Notes: generated by a model from the sequence alone, not told the origin. A DNA stretch of 64,000 nucleotides from Desulforamulus ferrireducens (GCF_002005145.1 NZ_CP019698.1:1798001-1862000), one strand, 5' to 3'; shown: positions 43,344 through 54,945, counted from the stretch's first letter. Numbers and translations are program-made.

Positions 43344-43931
43344 ATGGCCAATCCACGAATCCTAATTGTTGATACCGATTTTGCTTACCTGCAACAATTA
43401 AAATCAGTGTTAACCAGATTAGATTTTATGGTAGTGGGGGAAGCCTGTGACGGTCCCTCCGCCCTAAAATTAGTGCGAAACAGAGACCCGGATTTGCTAA
43501 TTACCCAGGATAAACTACCTGGCATTAGCGGAATTGAAATAGCACGAATTATGTATGAAGACAAACTGGGACCGGTTATTATCACCACCGATTACTTGGA
43601 GCAAGAATTACTGGTCAAGGCAAAGGAATTCAGGGTTTCTCAGATTCTGGTTAAACCTTTGGAAGATTATCACCTACTACCGGCGGTGGAATTAGCCCTC
43701 GGTAATTATCAGGAAATAATCAAGCTGGAGAAACAGATTAAAGATCTGAAAAATAACCTGGAAAGTAGAAAGTTAGTGGAAAAGGCCAAGGGTATTTTAA
43801 TGCAAACCATGCACTTAAATGAGGCAGAGGCCTTCCGTCGCATCCAGAAACAAAGTATGAATAAGCGGATGTCCATGCGGGCTGTGGCGGAAGCGGTGAT
43901 TATGGCACATTCCCTGCAAGATACCAAATAA
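43344..43931 (+). CDS. ANTAR-domain antitermination regulator with atypical receiver
   Basis: A 195-residue response-regulator-like protein. The receiver domain (1-120) begins RILIVDTDF and has Lys in ILVKPLE, but the phospho-acceptor position, four residues before the Pro of KLPG, is Gln55 with Asp one residue later (DLLITQDKLPG). A short coiled coil (125-140) joins to a C-terminal ANTAR RNA-binding domain (LVEKAKGILMQTMHLNEAEA, FRRIQKQSMNKRMSMRAVAE). No histidine kinase is near. Canonical phosphorylation is doubtful, so control may be by ligand or partner protein, as for AmiR. It is upstream of glnA and between genes that carry its probable RNA sites. Confidence 0.9.
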   Translation: MANPRILIVDTDFAYLQQLKSVLTRLDFMVVGEACDGPSALKLVRNRDPDLLITQDKLPGISGIEIARIMYEDKLGPVIITTDYLEQELLVKAKEFRVSQILVKPLEDYHLLPAVELALGNYQEIIKLEKQIKDLKNNLESRKLVEKAKGILMQTMHLNEAEAFRRIQKQSMNKRMSMRAVAEAVIMAHSLQDTK

Positions 43932-43950
43932 CTGTGGAACTGAATAATTA

Positions 43951-44030
43951 GGTACGAGGCTGTACCACCAAGGCAAGGGAGCCTTTTATGAAAGGAAGCA
44001 AGCGTGTCCTTTTGTAAAAGGCATTTTATA
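43951..44030 (+). promoter_or_regulatory. ANTAR-type antitermination module upstream of glnA
   Basis: P1 (43951-43966): GGTAC, loop GAGGCT, GTACC (G at position 1, G at 4). Five-base linker to P2 (43972-43983): GGC, loop AAGGGA, GCC, extended by AA / TT. The 3' arm starts a terminator GCCTTTTA...TAAAAGGC with an inner AAAGGA / TCCTTT helix; the T-run after it is interrupted by A. Confidence 0.72.
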
Positions 44031-44068
44031 TTTTATACACAACTTTAATTAAAGAAAGGTGGATTATT

Positions 44069-45403
44069 ATGGATAACGCAATGAAAAAGGAAGTTTTGGA
44101 AAAGGCCAGGGAAGCGGGGGTAAAATTTGTTCGCTTGCAATTCACAGACATCTTCGGTGTACTCAAAAATGTTGCCATCACCGTAGAGCAACTGGGCAAA
44201 GCCCTGGATGGAGAATTGATGTTTGACGGTTCTTCCATTCACGGTTTCACTCGCATTGAAGAATCTGATATGTATCTGCGTCCGGATCCCTCTACCTTTG
44301 TGGTATTTCCCTGGCGCCCCAGAGAGGGTGCAGTGGCCCGCCTGATTTGTGATATTTATAATCCAGATGGCACTCCCTTTCAAGGCGATCCCCGTTATGC
44401 TTTAAAGAAGGTTTTAGCTGAAGCCAAGGAAATGGGCTATACCATGAACGTAGGTCCGGAGTGTGAATTTTTCCTCTTCCAAGTGGATCAAAATGGTCGC
44501 CCCACCACAACCACCCATGACAAAGCAGGTTATTTTGATATGACTCCCGTAGATATGGGGGAAAACGCTCGGCGTTATATGGTGTTAACCCTGGAAGAAA
44601 TGGGCTTTGAAATCGAAGCTTCCCACCATGAAGTGGCCCCCGGTCAACACGAGATCGACTTTAAATACTCCGATGCCTTGGATGTGGCCGATAAAATTAT
44701 GACCTTTAAATTTGTGGTACGCACCATTGCCCAACGCCACGGTCTCCATGCCACCTTTATGCCTAAACCAATTTTTGGCATTAATGGTTCCGGTATGCAT
44801 ATGAATCAATCCCTGTTTACCCTGGACGGGGAAAATGCCTTTTACGATCCCAGCACCCCGGACCAACTAAGTGAAACCGCCAGGTACTATATCGGAGGTT
44901 TAATTAAACATGCCCGGGCCTTTGCCGCCTTAACCAATTCCAATGTCAACTCATACAAGCGTTTGGTGCCCGGTTACGAAGCCCCCTGTTATGTCGCTTG
45001 GTCCTTAGCCAACCGGAGTTCCCTCATTCGCATACCAGCTAAAAGGGGAATGTCCACCAGGGTAGAATTACGCAATCCCGATCCATCCTGCAACCCTTAC
45101 CTGGCCATTGCCGCAGCCTTAAAAGCCGGCCTGGATGGTATTAAAAATAAAATTGCGCCTCCCGCCCCCACAGAACGCAATATTTATCATATGTCTGTGG
45201 AAGATCGTGATCTGGAAGGCATTGTCAGCCTGCCCGCCAGCCTGCAGGAAGCCATCCAAGAATTACAGGCCAACCCGGTTATCTCCTCGGTACTGGGAGA
45301 TCATATCCTGAAAAACTTTGTTTCCGGCAAACAAGCAGAGTGGGATGAATTTAGAACCGCAGTACACCAGTGGGAAATCAACAAATACCTGACTCTCTAT
45401 TAA
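44069..45403 (+). CDS. glnA: Glutamine synthetase (type I)
   Basis: A 444-residue GSI-type glutamine synthetase, ammonium assimilation into glutamine. [52 protein letters not shown] and the Arg/Glu-rich [15 protein letters not shown] are the ordered active-site motifs. Length and lack of a long adenylylation loop match the GSI-alpha group of Firmicutes. ATG after AAAGGTGG. It is followed by a strong terminator. Confidence 0.95.
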   Translation: MDNAMKKEVLEKAREAGVKFVRLQFTDIFGVLKNVAITVEQLGKALDGELMFDGSSIHGFTRIEESDMYLRPDPSTFVVFPWRPREGAVARLICDIYNPDGTPFQGDPRYALKKVLAEAKEMGYTMNVGPECEFFLFQVDQNGRPTTTTHDKAGYFDMTPVDMGENARRYMVLTLEEMGFEIEASHHEVAPGQHEIDFKYSDALDVADKIMTFKFVVRTIAQRHGLHATFMPKPIFGINGSGMHMNQSLFTLDGENAFYDPSTPDQLSETARYYIGGLIKHARAFAALTNSNVNSYKRLVPGYEAPCYVAWSLANRSSLIRIPAKRGMSTRVELRNPDPSCNPYLAIAAALKAGLDGIKNKIAPPAPTERNIYHMSVEDRDLEGIVSLPASLQEAIQELQANPVISSVLGDHILKNFVSGKQAEWDEFRTAVHQWEINKYLTLY

Positions 45404-45421
45404 AAAAAGCCGCCAAAAATA

Positions 45422-45466
45422 TCCGGCAAATTCGTCCCTCGGGGCGAGTTTGCCGTTTTTTTATAA
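45422..45466 (+). terminator. Terminator of glnA
   Basis: Stem CGGCAAA TTCGTCCC / GGGGCGAG TTTGCCG followed by TTTTTTT, about 20 bases after the stop. Confidence 0.85.
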
Positions 45467-45549
45467 AAAAACAACCTGGTATACATAATTCATATCATCT
45501 ATCTCTGGCTTTTCCTTGATCTGTTCTATATAATAGTAAACAAATATAC

Positions 45550-45628
45550 CAGCACAATGTCGTGCTGATTAACGGCAATGAAGCCTGCAACAGATAACAT
45601 GTTTGTTATCTGTCTGTCAGGCTTTTTT
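45550..45628 (+). promoter_or_regulatory. ANTAR-type antitermination module of the gltB leader
   Basis: P1 (45550-45567): CAGCAC, loop AATGTC, GTGCTG. Six-base linker. P2 (45574-45585): GGC, loop AATGAA, GCC. The 3' arm begins the terminator GCCTG..ACAGATAAC / GTTATCTGT..CAGGC followed by T7. A TATAAT at 45529-45534 (weak -35 TGGCTT, 17 bases upstream) would start RNA about 10 bases before P1. Confidence 0.82.
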
Positions 45629-45664
45629 TATTTTTCTTTGGCTGCAAATAGGAGGTAATGAAAG

Positions 45665-48600
45665 ATGACTACGATGTCTACCCTGAGCTATGGTTTACCC
45701 CCCAAACAAGGGCTGTACGACCCAAGCTTTGAACATGATGCCTGTGGTATTGGTTTGGTGGCCAATATCTCAGGAGAAAAATCCCACGATATTCTGCAAA
45801 AAGCCTTAACTATGTTGGTAAATTTGGATCACCGGGGTGGTCAGGGGGCAGAAACTAATACAGGTGACGGAGCCGGTATTCTGCTGCAGTTACCTCACAG
45901 CTTCCTGGTCAAAGAATGTGCAAGGTTAAATATCAACCTGCCACCCGCTGGATGTTATGGTGTAGGTATGTTATTTTTACCCCAGGATCCTGAGAAACGC
46001 CATGCCTGCCAACAAAAAATAGAGCAAATCATTGCAGAAGAAGGTCAAAGCTTGTTAGGGTGGCGGAAGGTACCTGTTAATGATACCGGGCTGGGCAAAA
46101 CAGCGGCCCTGACCCAACCGGCTATCTTCCAAGTTTTTATTGGCGCCCAGCCACACTTGGAAGGCCTGGACTTTGAACGCAAACTGTATGTCATTAGGAA
46201 ACTGGCAGAGAAGGAAAGAGGAAGTTTACCACTGCAAGAGGAAGATAACTTCTACTTTGCCAGCCTATCTGCCAGAACCATTGTCTATAAAGGCATGCTC
46301 ACACCGGAGCAATTACCTCAGTATTATTTAGATCTGCAAGATCCTGCTATAGAAACCGCTCTGGCGCTGGTGCATTCGCGCTTTAGTACCAACACCTTTC
46401 CCAGTTGGGAAAGGGCACACCCCAACCGCTATATCATTCACAATGGTGAATTTAATACTCTGCGGGGTAATGTGAACTGGATGCATGCCCGCCAAGCCCT
46501 TTGCAGTTCGCAGTTGTTCGGAGAAGACATGGAAAAAATACTGCCTGTGATAGATCAGCAGGGAAGTGATTCCGGTATGTTTGACAACTGCCTGGAATTT
46601 CTTTACCTGTCGGGCCGCTCACTGCCCCATGCAGTGATGATGATGATTCCCGAGCCCTGGGAGCATCATGAAAATATGAGTGATCTTAAGAAAGCCTTTT
46701 ATGAGTATCACAGTTGTTTGATGGAACCCTGGGACGGTCCGGCGGCCATCGCCTTTACCGACGGCACCATCATTGGTGCTTCGTTGGATCGCAACGGACT
46801 TAGACCTTCCCGTTATTATATAACTAAAGATAACCTGATTATCCTGGCCTCGGAGGTTGGCGTCCTGGATATCGACCCGGCTAACATTGCCTATAAGAAA
46901 CGCTTGCAGCCAGGCCGCATGTTGCTGGTGGATACCAAGGAAGGACGTATTATCAGTGATGAGGAATTAAAGGATAGCATTGCTGCACAACATCCTTACC
47001 GTCAATGGCTTAATGAATATCTCTTGGATCTCCAAGAACTGCCGGCTCATCCAGTGGAAGATGATTGGCAGCCCAACCAGCTGTTACAACAGCAGCAGGC
47101 CTTTGGCTATACCCATGAAGATTTAACCAAAATGCTGGCACCAATGGCCCAGGACGGTAAAGATCCCGTGGGCGCCATGGGCCATGATGCCTCCCTGGCT
47201 GTTTTATCTGAAAAACCACAGCTATTATATAACTACTTTAAGCAGCTCTTTGCCCAGGTGACCAATCCGCCCATTGATGCCATAAGAGAAGAAATTATCA
47301 CTGCCACCAACGTCACCATTGGCTCGGAAAAGAACCTTATTCAACCGGAACCAGATAGCTGCCGCAGGATCAAATTAAAAACACCCTTCCTTAACAACGA
47401 AGAACTTAGCCGACTTAAGTCAATACAGCAGCCCGGCTTTAAAGCTGTTACACTACCCATACTTTATCAAGTAAAGCAGGGCTTCCAGGGCTTTCAAGAA
47501 GCTCTGGAGAAGCTTTTACAAACTGCCGACCAGGCCATCGCAGAGGGAGCGAATTTGCTGATCCTATCCGATCGGGGGGTTAACGCTGACAGGGCAGCCT
47601 TACCAGCTCTATTAGCCGTGTCAGGTTTGCACCATCATTTAATTCGCAAGGGTACTCGTACCAAGGTCAGTCTGATCTTGGAATCCGGCGAACCCCGGGA
47701 AGTCCATCATTTTGCGGTGTTATTGGGCTATGGCGTCAGTGCCATCAACCCCTACCTGGCCCTGGCTACACTGCAAAACTTAATTGACCAGGGTTATCTC
47801 AAGGACATTAGCTACGACCAGGCAGTCAAGAACTATCTCAAGGCAGCCGTCAAGGGTGTAGTAAAGGTCATGTCCAAGATGGGTATTTCTACCCTGCAAA
47901 GTTATTGCGGTGCCCAAATATTTGAGGCCCTGGGCATCCATCCCTCGGTTATTGAGCAGTACTTTACCTGGACTCCTTCCCGCATTGGCGGTCTTGACCT
48001 AGCCGCCATCGCGGAGGAAGCAACCCTGCGTCATCAGCGGGCTTATCCCCAGCGCGGCGGGTGGGATAACACCCTTGATACAGGCTCTACGCACCAATGG
48101 CGTTACAACGGCGAAGAGCATTTATATAATCCTCAGAGCATTCACTTGTTACAACAGGCTTGCTGGCAAAATGATTATTCCCTGTTTAAAAAATACTCTG
48201 CCCTGATGAACGAAGCAGGAAAAAGCTGTACCATTCGGGGGTTATTCACCTTTAAGTCCAACCGTCAGCCGGTACCCCTGGACGAGGTGGAATCTGTGGA
48301 GTCCATCTGCCGCCGTTTTAAAACCGGGGCCATGTCCTATGGTTCCATTAGTAAAGAGGCCCACGAATGCTTGGCCATTGCCATGAATCGCTTGGGTGGC
48401 AAAAGTAATACCGGCGAAGGAGGGGAGGATCCCTCTCGTTTTATACCCGATGCCAATGGTGATTCCCGCCGTAGTGCCATTAAGCAGGTGGCCTCAGGGC
48501 GGTTTGGCGTGACCAGTCACTATTTAGTCAATGCCGATGAGATTCAAATCAAGATAGCCCAGGGGGCAAAACCCGGTGAAGGTGGGCAACTACCCGGCAA

Positions 48601-50218
48601 AAAGGTATATCCCTGGATTGCCAAAGTGCGTGGCACCACTGCGGGAGTAGGACTCATCTCACCTCCACCGCACCATGATATTTATTCCATCGAAGATCTG
48701 GCTGAATTAATTCATGATTTAAAAAATGCTAATCCCAGAGCCAAAATTAACGTCAAACTGGTGTCAGAGGTTGGCGTAGGTACCATTGCTGCGGGAGTTG
48801 CCAAAGGCCGGGCCGATGGTGTGCTCATTAGCGGCTATGACGGAGGAACCGGTGCCTCGCCGCGAACCAGTATTAAACACGCCGGGTTACCCTGGGAGTT
48901 AGGTTTGGCGGAAACTCACCAGACACTGTTACTTAATAATTTACGGGACAGAATTGTTGTGGAAACCGATGGGAAGTTGCTCACCGGACGGGATGTGGTT
49001 ATAGCCGCCCTGTTGGGTGCCGAGGAGTACGGTTTTGCCACAGCACCCCTGGTTGCCCTTGGCTGTGTCATGATGCGCATTTGTAATTTGGATACTTGTC
49101 CGGTGGGTGTAGCCACGCAAAATCCCGAACTGCGTAAAAATTTCAAGGGCAAGCCTGAATATGTAGTCAACCTAATGCGTTTTATCGCTCAGGAAATGCG
49201 GGAAATTATGGCCCAGTTAGGCTTCCGCACTGTCAATGAGATGGTGGGACAGACCGATGCGCTGGATGTACAGCCTGCGGTAAATCACTGGAAAAGAAAA
49301 GGTTTGGACCTATCGGCGTTATTATTCAAGCCTGCGCTAGAAGAAAATGCCACTCGCTACCAACGGATAGCACAGGATCACAGGCTGGAACATTCCTTAG
49401 ACAGTCAGGTATTGCTTAAGCTCTGTCAACCGGCTCTGGAGAGCGGTCAACCGGTGGTAGCCCACCTGCCCATTCGTAACACCAACCGGGTGGTTGGCAC
49501 CATGTTGGGCAGTGAGGTCACCAGACGTTACGGAGCAGCAGGGCTGCCAGAGGATACCATTCAGCTTACCTTTGAGGGATCCGCCGGCCAGAGTTTCGCT
49601 GCCTTTGTACCCAAAGGTCTAACCCTTAAACTGGTTGGAGATGCCAATGATTATCTGGGTAAAGGGCTATCCGGAGGCAAGGTCATTGTGACACCGCCAG
49701 CCAAGGCCACCTATGTACCAGAGGAAAACATCATCGTTGGTAACGTTGCCTTCTATGGCGCCACCGGTGGGGAAGCCTATATCCGGGGCATTGCCGGGGA
49801 AAGGTTCTGCGTGAGAAACAGTGGTGTGCAAGCAGTTGTGGAAGGTGTGGGTGACCACGGCTGTGAGTATATGACCGGCGGACGAGTGGTGGTATTAGGT
49901 GGTACCGGTCGCAATTTTGCAGCGGGTATGTCCGGTGGCATCGCCTATGTGCTGGATACCGAGGGAACTTTCTCCAATCGCTGCAATAAGGAAATGGTGC
50001 TCCTGGAAAAACTGGAAAATACCCAGGAAATCAAAGTAGTTCGAAGTCTTATTGAACGACATGCGAAATATACCCAGAGTACAGTGGCACAGTGGGTTTT
50101 AAATAACTGGGAAAAACTACTGCCTAAATTTGTCAGAGTAATTCCCACGGAATACAAACGCATCACGGAAAGCATAGAAAACCAAGAACCGGCTATTTCC
50201 CGGGTCAGTGGTTATTAG
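45665..50218 (+). CDS. gltB: Glutamate synthase large subunit
   Basis: A 1517-residue NADPH-GOGAT alpha-type subunit. The N-terminal class II amidotransferase nucleophile is in [12 protein letters not shown] (Cys near residue 27, after a propeptide that is removed). Then the central domain, the FMN-binding synthase domain ([52 protein letters not shown]), a 3Fe-4S Cys cluster ([13 protein letters not shown]) and the C-terminal GXGXG beta-helix ([20 protein letters not shown]). It makes two glutamates from glutamine and 2-oxoglutarate. ATG follows AGGAGGT. Confidence 0.96.
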   Translation: MTTMSTLSYGLPPKQGLYDPSFEHDACGIGLVANISGEKSHDILQKALTMLVNLDHRGGQGAETNTGDGAGILLQLPHSFLVKECARLNINLPPAGCYGVGMLFLPQDPEKRHACQQKIEQIIAEEGQSLLGWRKVPVNDTGLGKTAALTQPAIFQVFIGAQPHLEGLDFERKLYVIRKLAEKERGSLPLQEEDNFYFASLSARTIVYKGMLTPEQLPQYYLDLQDPAIETALALVHSRFSTNTFPSWERAHPNRYIIHNGEFNTLRGNVNWMHARQALCSSQLFGEDMEKILPVIDQQGSDSGMFDNCLEFLYLSGRSLPHAVMMMIPEPWEHHENMSDLKKAFYEYHSCLMEPWDGPAAIAFTDGTIIGASLDRNGLRPSRYYITKDNLIILASEVGVLDIDPANIAYKKRLQPGRMLLVDTKEGRIISDEELKDSIAAQHPYRQWLNEYLLDLQELPAHPVEDDWQPNQLLQQQQAFGYTHEDLTKMLAPMAQDGKDPVGAMGHDASLAVLSEKPQLLYNYFKQLFAQVTNPPIDAIREEIITATNVTIGSEKNLIQPEPDSCRRIKLKTPFLNNEELSRLKSIQQPGFKAVTLPILYQVKQGFQGFQEALEKLLQTADQAIAEGANLLILSDRGVNADRAALPALLAVSGLHHHLIRKGTRTKVSLILESGEPREVHHFAVLLGYGVSAINPYLALATLQNLIDQGYLKDISYDQAVKNYLKAAVKGVVKVMSKMGISTLQSYCGAQIFEALGIHPSVIEQYFTWTPSRIGGLDLAAIAEEATLRHQRAYPQRGGWDNTLDTGSTHQWRYNGEEHLYNPQSIHLLQQACWQNDYSLFKKYSALMNEAGKSCTIRGLFTFKSNRQPVPLDEVESVESICRRFKTGAMSYGSISKEAHECLAIAMNRLGGKSNTGEGGEDPSRFIPDANGDSRRSAIKQVASGRFGVTSHYLVNADEIQIKIAQGAKPGEGGQLPGKKVYPWIAKVRGTTAGVGLISPPPHHDIYSIEDLAELIHDLKNANPRAKINVKLVSEVGVGTIAAGVAKGRADGVLISGYDGGTGASPRTSIKHAGLPWELGLAETHQTLLLNNLRDRIVVETDGKLLTGRDVVIAALLGAEEYGFATAPLVALGCVMMRICNLDTCPVGVATQNPELRKNFKGKPEYVVNLMRFIAQEMREIMAQLGFRTVNEMVGQTDALDVQPAVNHWKRKGLDLSALLFKPALEENATRYQRIAQDHRLEHSLDSQVLLKLCQPALESGQPVVAHLPIRNTNRVVGTMLGSEVTRRYGAAGLPEDTIQLTFEGSAGQSFAAFVPKGLTLKLVGDANDYLGKGLSGGKVIVTPPAKATYVPEENIIVGNVAFYGATGGEAYIRGIAGERFCVRNSGVQAVVEGVGDHGCEYMTGGRVVVLGGTGRNFAAGMSGGIAYVLDTEGTFSNRCNKEMVLLEKLENTQEIKVVRSLIERHAKYTQSTVAQWVLNNWEKLLPKFVRVIPTEYKRITESIENQEPAISRVSGY

Positions 50219-50229
50219 GAGGGTGCAAG

Positions 50230-51687
50230 ATGGGTAAACCTGGCGGTTTTATGGAATATCAGAGGGAAACCGCAGTTACGCGAGATCCTATAGAGAGGCT
50301 AAAGGACTGGCAAGCATTTTATACTTCCTTGCCAGAAGCAAAACTAAAAAATCAGGCAGCTCGCTGTATGGACTGCGGCACACCCTTTTGTCATAACGGC
50401 TGTCCCAATCACAACCTGCCACCGGAGTGGAACGAGCTTATCTATCGGGGTTTATGGCGGGAAGCTTACTATAGACTGAGCAAAACCAATAACTTCCCCG
50501 AGTTTACCGGCCGGGTTTGTCCGGCCCTCTGCGAAGGGTCCTGTACAGTAGGACTCATTGGCTCAGCGGTAACCATCAAGGATATTGAACGGGCCATTAT
50601 CGAAAAGGCCTTTGCCGAGGGCTGGGTGGCTCCTCAACCCCCTGCCCAACGCACCGGCAAAAGGGTTGCTGTGGTTGGCTCCGGACCATCGGGCCTGGCC
50701 TGTGCAGATCAATTGAACAAGGCTGGCCATAGTGTTACTGTTTTTGAAAGGGCAGATCGTGTGGGCGGTTTGTTAATGTACGGCATACCCAATATGAAAC
50801 TGGAAAAGAAATATGTCCAAAGAAGAGTGGAGCTTATGACCGCAGAGGGTGTTCAGTTTGTCACCGGTACAGAGGTGGGGAAGGATTATCCTGCTGCTCA
50901 ATTGCTCACTGATTTTGACGCTGTGGTTTTATGTGGGGGCGCAACTAAGCCTCGGGAATTAGTGGTGGAAGGCAGTAAACTGGCGGGTGTTCACTATGCC
51001 GTAGAGTTCTTGGGAGCAAATACCAGGAGTCTGTTGAATTCAAATCACAGAGACGGACAATTTATTTCTGCCACAGACAAAGATGTCATCATTATTGGTG
51101 GTGGTGACACCGGCACCGATTGCGTGGGCACGGCCTTACGTCAAGGCTGCCGCAGCGTAGCCCAATTGGAGATTATGCCCCAATTACCCCCTACAAGGGG
51201 AGCCAATAATCCTTGGCCGGAATATCCGAGAATTCACAAGGTGGATTATGGCCAGCAGGAAGCCATGGCAGTACAGGGGGATGACCCCAGGCACTACAAT
51301 ACCATGACCAAAAGAATTGTTGGTGATGAGCTGGGACGGGTAAAAGAAGTGCATACTGTTCAGGTAGAGTGGATAAAAAATAATGAAGGACGTTTAGTAC
51401 CCCAGGAAGTACCCGGCTCTGAGAAAATCTGGCCTGCTCAGTTGGTACTCATCGCCATGGGCTTTATCGGACCGGAAGATCAATTACTGGATCAACTGGG
51501 TGTGGCCAGGGATGAGCGCAGTAATGCCAAGGCAGACTACGGCAAGTTTGCCACCAATTTGCCCGGTGTTTTTGCGGCAGGGGATATGCGCCGGGGACAA
51601 AGCCTGGTGATCTGGGCTATCAACGAGGGCCGAGGTGCTGCACGGGAATGCGACCGCTATCTAATGGGTGAGACCTTTCTACCTTAA
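50230..51687 (+). CDS. gltD: Glutamate synthase small subunit
   Basis: A 485-residue NAD(P)H-oxidising partner of GltB. The N-terminus carries the 4Fe-4S ligands ([19 protein letters not shown] and [12 protein letters not shown]). FAD and NADPH dinucleotide folds follow ([17 protein letters not shown] and [15 protein letters not shown]). The C-terminal [19 protein letters not shown] is the FAD contact typical of this family. 11 bases after gltB. Confidence 0.95.
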   Translation: MGKPGGFMEYQRETAVTRDPIERLKDWQAFYTSLPEAKLKNQAARCMDCGTPFCHNGCPNHNLPPEWNELIYRGLWREAYYRLSKTNNFPEFTGRVCPALCEGSCTVGLIGSAVTIKDIERAIIEKAFAEGWVAPQPPAQRTGKRVAVVGSGPSGLACADQLNKAGHSVTVFERADRVGGLLMYGIPNMKLEKKYVQRRVELMTAEGVQFVTGTEVGKDYPAAQLLTDFDAVVLCGGATKPRELVVEGSKLAGVHYAVEFLGANTRSLLNSNHRDGQFISATDKDVIIIGGGDTGTDCVGTALRQGCRSVAQLEIMPQLPPTRGANNPWPEYPRIHKVDYGQQEAMAVQGDDPRHYNTMTKRIVGDELGRVKEVHTVQVEWIKNNEGRLVPQEVPGSEKIWPAQLVLIAMGFIGPEDQLLDQLGVARDERSNAKADYGKFATNLPGVFAAGDMRRGQSLVIWAINEGRGAARECDRYLMGETFLP

Positions 51688-51729
51688 TCCGTAAAAACCA
51701 CTTCAAAGATGAAGAACGGGGGTGCGACC

Positions 51730-54279
51730 ATGGGTATGCATGAAAGGGTTAGTACCGGTATAGCTGGACTTGATCAAATAATCGATCAGCTCCGCATGGG
51801 AGATAATGTTGTCTGGTTGGTGGATAACATCAATGATTATAAAAAGGTGATTGCACCCTATGTCGCCCAGGCCTTGCGGGATAACAGAAAGGTAATCTAT
51901 GTTCGTTTTGGTAGACACGAACCCTTGCTGGATGAGCACCCGGATATTTTATTTTTTCCCATTGACGCTCAAAAAGGTTTTGAGAGCTTTGCCACAGCGG
52001 TACACAGCTTAATAGCCCAAGAGGGCCGAAAGACCTTTTACGTCTTTGACTGTTTGACTGATTTGTTAGAATACTGGTACTCAGACTTAATGATAGGAAA
52101 CTTTTTTAAGGTTTCCTGTCCCTTTTTATATAAGATGGATGCCCTGGCTTACTTTGCTATCATCAGAAATATCCATACCTACAGCACCATTGCCGGCATT
52201 CGTGAAACCACCCAGGTCTTACTGGATTTATATCAAGTTAAGCAAAATTATTATGTTCACCCCCTTAAGGTTAGTCAGCGTTATTCACCAACGATGTTTT
52301 TCCCTCATTTAATACAGGGGCAGGAGGCTATCTGCATCACTGCCAGTTCCCAGGTGGCTGAGCTGTTTTCCAGCATTAATCGAGGCGGGGAATGGGTGGA
52401 TTATTGGCAGGCAATTATAGGTAAAGCTAAAGCAGCCCTAGCTCTCAGCCATGAGCAGCAGGAAAAAACCAAAAGACTTTTAATGTCCATGCTCATTGGC
52501 AATAAATCGAGAATGTTTGACCTCTGCGATCAATACTTTACCTTAAGGGATGTCCTTAACATTGCAGCCAGAGAGGTAGGTACCGGCTTTATTGGCGGTA
52601 AAAGTGTTGGTATGCTATTGGCCAGAAAAATCTTAGAGAGAGAAGGGCAGGGCCGTTTTACCCCTTTTATGGAGCCCCACGACTCCTATTACCTTGGTTC
52701 GGACATTTTTTACACCTATATTGTCCAAAACGGCTGGTGGGAGCTGCGCACCAAGCAAAAAACCAAGGAGGGCTACTTTAAATATGCCCCGGAGTTAAGG
52801 GAAAAGCTTTTACAAGGCAAGTTTCCGGAAAACATTCAGGAACAATTTATGCAAATGTTGGAGTATTTTGGGCAATCGCCAATTATTGTCCGCTCGAGCT
52901 CCTTACTGGAGGATAATTTTGGCAACGCCTTTGCGGGTAAATACGACAGTGTTTTTTGTGTTAATCAAGGTAGTCCCGAGGAACGTTATCAAGCCTTTGA
53001 ACAGGCGGTACGCATCGTTTATGCCAGTACCATGAATGAGGATGCCCTGGCCTACCGCATGAACAGAGGACTTTTTGATAAAGATGAGCAAATGGCTATT
53101 TTGGTCCAGCGTGTTTCCGGGGATTATTATCAAGATTACTTTTTTCCCCATGTGGCAGGTGTGGGAAACTCTTCTAACCTATACGTTTGGGATCAAAGTG
53201 TGGATATGCAGGCAGGCATGCTTCGTTTGGTATTTGGCCTGGGGACCAGGGCGGTAGACAGAAATTTCGGAGATTATGCAAGAATGGTCTGTTTAGATAA
53301 GCCTACCCGCCTGCCCCCCATGAATAACGAAGAACAACATAGATTCTCGCAACATTATGTTGATACACTCTCCTTAAAGGAAAATCTCTTAGTCAGCAAA
53401 AGTCTGGATGAAATAATATCACAGGATTTAAAGGTAGACCGGGAACTTTTTGCCCATGCGGACTATCAAAGGGCCCGGCAACTGCGCAAGCTTGGCTATA
53501 CCGATGTCACAACTCCTTATATTCTGGATTTTCACAGATTACTGACAGATACCGAGTTTCCCCAACTAATGAGAGATATGCTAGCTTTGCTGTCCAAGGT
53601 CTATGATTACCCTGTGGATATAGAGTTTACCGCAAATTTCTCCCGGGACAACAGCTTTAAAGTTAATTTGCTCCAGTGTCGCCCCTTACAGACCAGGGGT
53701 TTAGGCAAATCGGTGGCAATACCCAAGCTATTGGATGATAGGGATTGCCTCTTTTCTCAGCAAGGTAATTTTATGGGGGGCAATGTGCATTTACCCATAG
53801 ATTATGTTGTCTTTGTGCGGGCACAGGCCTATCTCAAGCTTTCCGAACAGGAAAAATACGGGGTTGCCCGACAAATTGGTATGATTAACAACGCTCTCAA
53901 AGGAAAAAATGTTATGCTCATAGGACCAGGCAGATGGGGAACCACAACACCCTCCCTGGGTGTGCCGGTTCATTTTTCGGAGTTATGTCATATGTCGGTT
54001 ATTGGTGAGGTAGCTTCCCGGGAGGGTGGCTTTATGCCCGAGGTATCCTATGGCAGCCATTTCTTTCAAGATTTAGTGGAAACGGGTATTTTTTATGTGG
54101 CCATCTTTGAGGGACAAAGTAATGTTGTTTTCAACCCCCAGCGGATTTTAGAAAAGGAAAATGTTCTAGGGTGCCTGCTGCCCCAAAGTGAAAAATTCTC
54201 AGAAGTAATCCACATTGCCCAGACCGACGGCCTGGAATTATTTTCTGATGTGGTTACGCAGAAGGTATTATGTAGATAA
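51730..54279 (+). CDS. PEP/pyruvate-binding protein with KaiC-like N-terminal domain
   Basis: About 849 residues. The N-terminal 230 residues begin RVSTGIAGLDQIIDQLRMGD then NVVWLVDN, the pattern of RecA/KaiC-type proteins but with no Gly-Lys-Thr P-loop. From about residue 285 comes a PPDK N-terminal ATP-grasp domain: GTGFIGGKSVGMLLAR, SPIIVRSSSLLEDNFGNAFA and GKYDSVF, then VFGLGTRAVDRNFGDYARM, and a late IEFTANF...LLQCRPLQ with Gln-Cys-Arg-Pro. The swivelling phospho-His domain of true PEP synthase is not evident, and the C-terminal 180 residues (GPGRWGTTTPSLGVPVHF) are family-specific. I infer a regulatory or substrate-phosphorylating protein. It is 42 bases after gltD; the start was chosen for the GGGGGTG five bases upstream. 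Confidence 0.75.
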   Translation: MGMHERVSTGIAGLDQIIDQLRMGDNVVWLVDNINDYKKVIAPYVAQALRDNRKVIYVRFGRHEPLLDEHPDILFFPIDAQKGFESFATAVHSLIAQEGRKTFYVFDCLTDLLEYWYSDLMIGNFFKVSCPFLYKMDALAYFAIIRNIHTYSTIAGIRETTQVLLDLYQVKQNYYVHPLKVSQRYSPTMFFPHLIQGQEAICITASSQVAELFSSINRGGEWVDYWQAIIGKAKAALALSHEQQEKTKRLLMSMLIGNKSRMFDLCDQYFTLRDVLNIAAREVGTGFIGGKSVGMLLARKILEREGQGRFTPFMEPHDSYYLGSDIFYTYIVQNGWWELRTKQKTKEGYFKYAPELREKLLQGKFPENIQEQFMQMLEYFGQSPIIVRSSSLLEDNFGNAFAGKYDSVFCVNQGSPEERYQAFEQAVRIVYASTMNEDALAYRMNRGLFDKDEQMAILVQRVSGDYYQDYFFPHVAGVGNSSNLYVWDQSVDMQAGMLRLVFGLGTRAVDRNFGDYARMVCLDKPTRLPPMNNEEQHRFSQHYVDTLSLKENLLVSKSLDEIISQDLKVDRELFAHADYQRARQLRKLGYTDVTTPYILDFHRLLTDTEFPQLMRDMLALLSKVYDYPVDIEFTANFSRDNSFKVNLLQCRPLQTRGLGKSVAIPKLLDDRDCLFSQQGNFMGGNVHLPIDYVVFVRAQAYLKLSEQEKYGVARQIGMINNALKGKNVMLIGPGRWGTTTPSLGVPVHFSELCHMSVIGEVASREGGFMPEVSYGSHFFQDLVETGIFYVAIFEGQSNVVFNPQRILEKENVLGCLLPQSEKFSEVIHIAQTDGLELFSDVVTQKVLCR

Positions 54280-54321
54280 TTATCACCAAAGCCTAACTCC
54301 CATAAGTACACCTGGATTTAT

Positions 54322-54347
54322 GCCCTTTGCTAAGGGCGCTTTTTTTG
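54322..54347 (+). terminator. Terminator after the PEP-binding protein gene
   Basis: Stem GCCCTT / AAGGGC with a TGCT loop, then GCTTTTTTT. Confidence 0.85.
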
Positions 54348-54368
54348 CTTTTCGACATTTTCCACTTC

Positions 54369-54409
54369 TTGTCAACAAAGAAAAACTCTAATATAATTGT
54401 CTTGACAAT
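54369..54409 (+). promoter_or_regulatory. Promoter with overlapping palindrome before a DUF2269-like gene
   Basis: TTGTCA, 17 bases, TATAAT. An inverted repeat ATTGTC TT GACAAT (54396-54409) overlaps the -10 and start site, a place suited to a repressor. Confidence 0.6.
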
Positions 54410-54439
54410 AAATTGTTTCATATAAAGGACTGAATAAGC

Positions 54440-54937
54440 ATGAAAAAACTAGGTTTGACAGGCAAGGCATGGTTAAAGGGATTTCATATCTTTTGTGCCT
54501 GTTCATGGATTGGAGCGGCAATATCCATGCTGCTACTTTCCTTTTTAAGAAAGCAAATTACAAATGGTGATGAACTTTGGGCCTTTAACGCTTGTGTAAA
54601 ATTTATTGATGACTTTATCATTATCCCTTCAGCAGTGGGTTGTTTAATAACCGGCATTTTGTTTTCCTGCTTAACCAACTGGGGCTTCTTTAAATTTCGC
54701 TGGATTATTGTTAAATATGTGATAAACATTGGGGCGATTTTGTTTGGTACCTTTTACCTTGGCACCTGGGTAAATGGGATGGAAGCTATCTCTAATGTTG
54801 AACGTCTGGCAGCACTGCAAAATGATACTTATTTACAATATGCCAAATTACACTTTAATTTTGGTTCCATTCAAGTATTTCTTCTGATTGTAGCAGCTTT
54901 TCTTTCTGTCTTTAAACCATGGGGTAAAAGGGGATAA
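54440..54937 (+). CDS. DUF2269-like integral membrane protein
   Basis: A 165-residue membrane protein with four hydrophobic segments and conserved-looking charged positions (WLKGFHIFCACSWIGAAISM; LHFNFGSIQVFLLIVAAFL). I recognise it only loosely as DUF2269, a family of unknown function. Monocistronic, ending at repeat element E. Confidence 0.65.
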   Translation: MKKLGLTGKAWLKGFHIFCACSWIGAAISMLLLSFLRKQITNGDELWAFNACVKFIDDFIIIPSAVGCLITGILFSCLTNWGFFKFRWIIVKYVINIGAILFGTFYLGTWVNGMEAISNVERLAALQNDTYLQYAKLHFNFGSIQVFLLIVAAFLSVFKPWGKRG

Positions 54938-54945
54938 GCAAGAGT

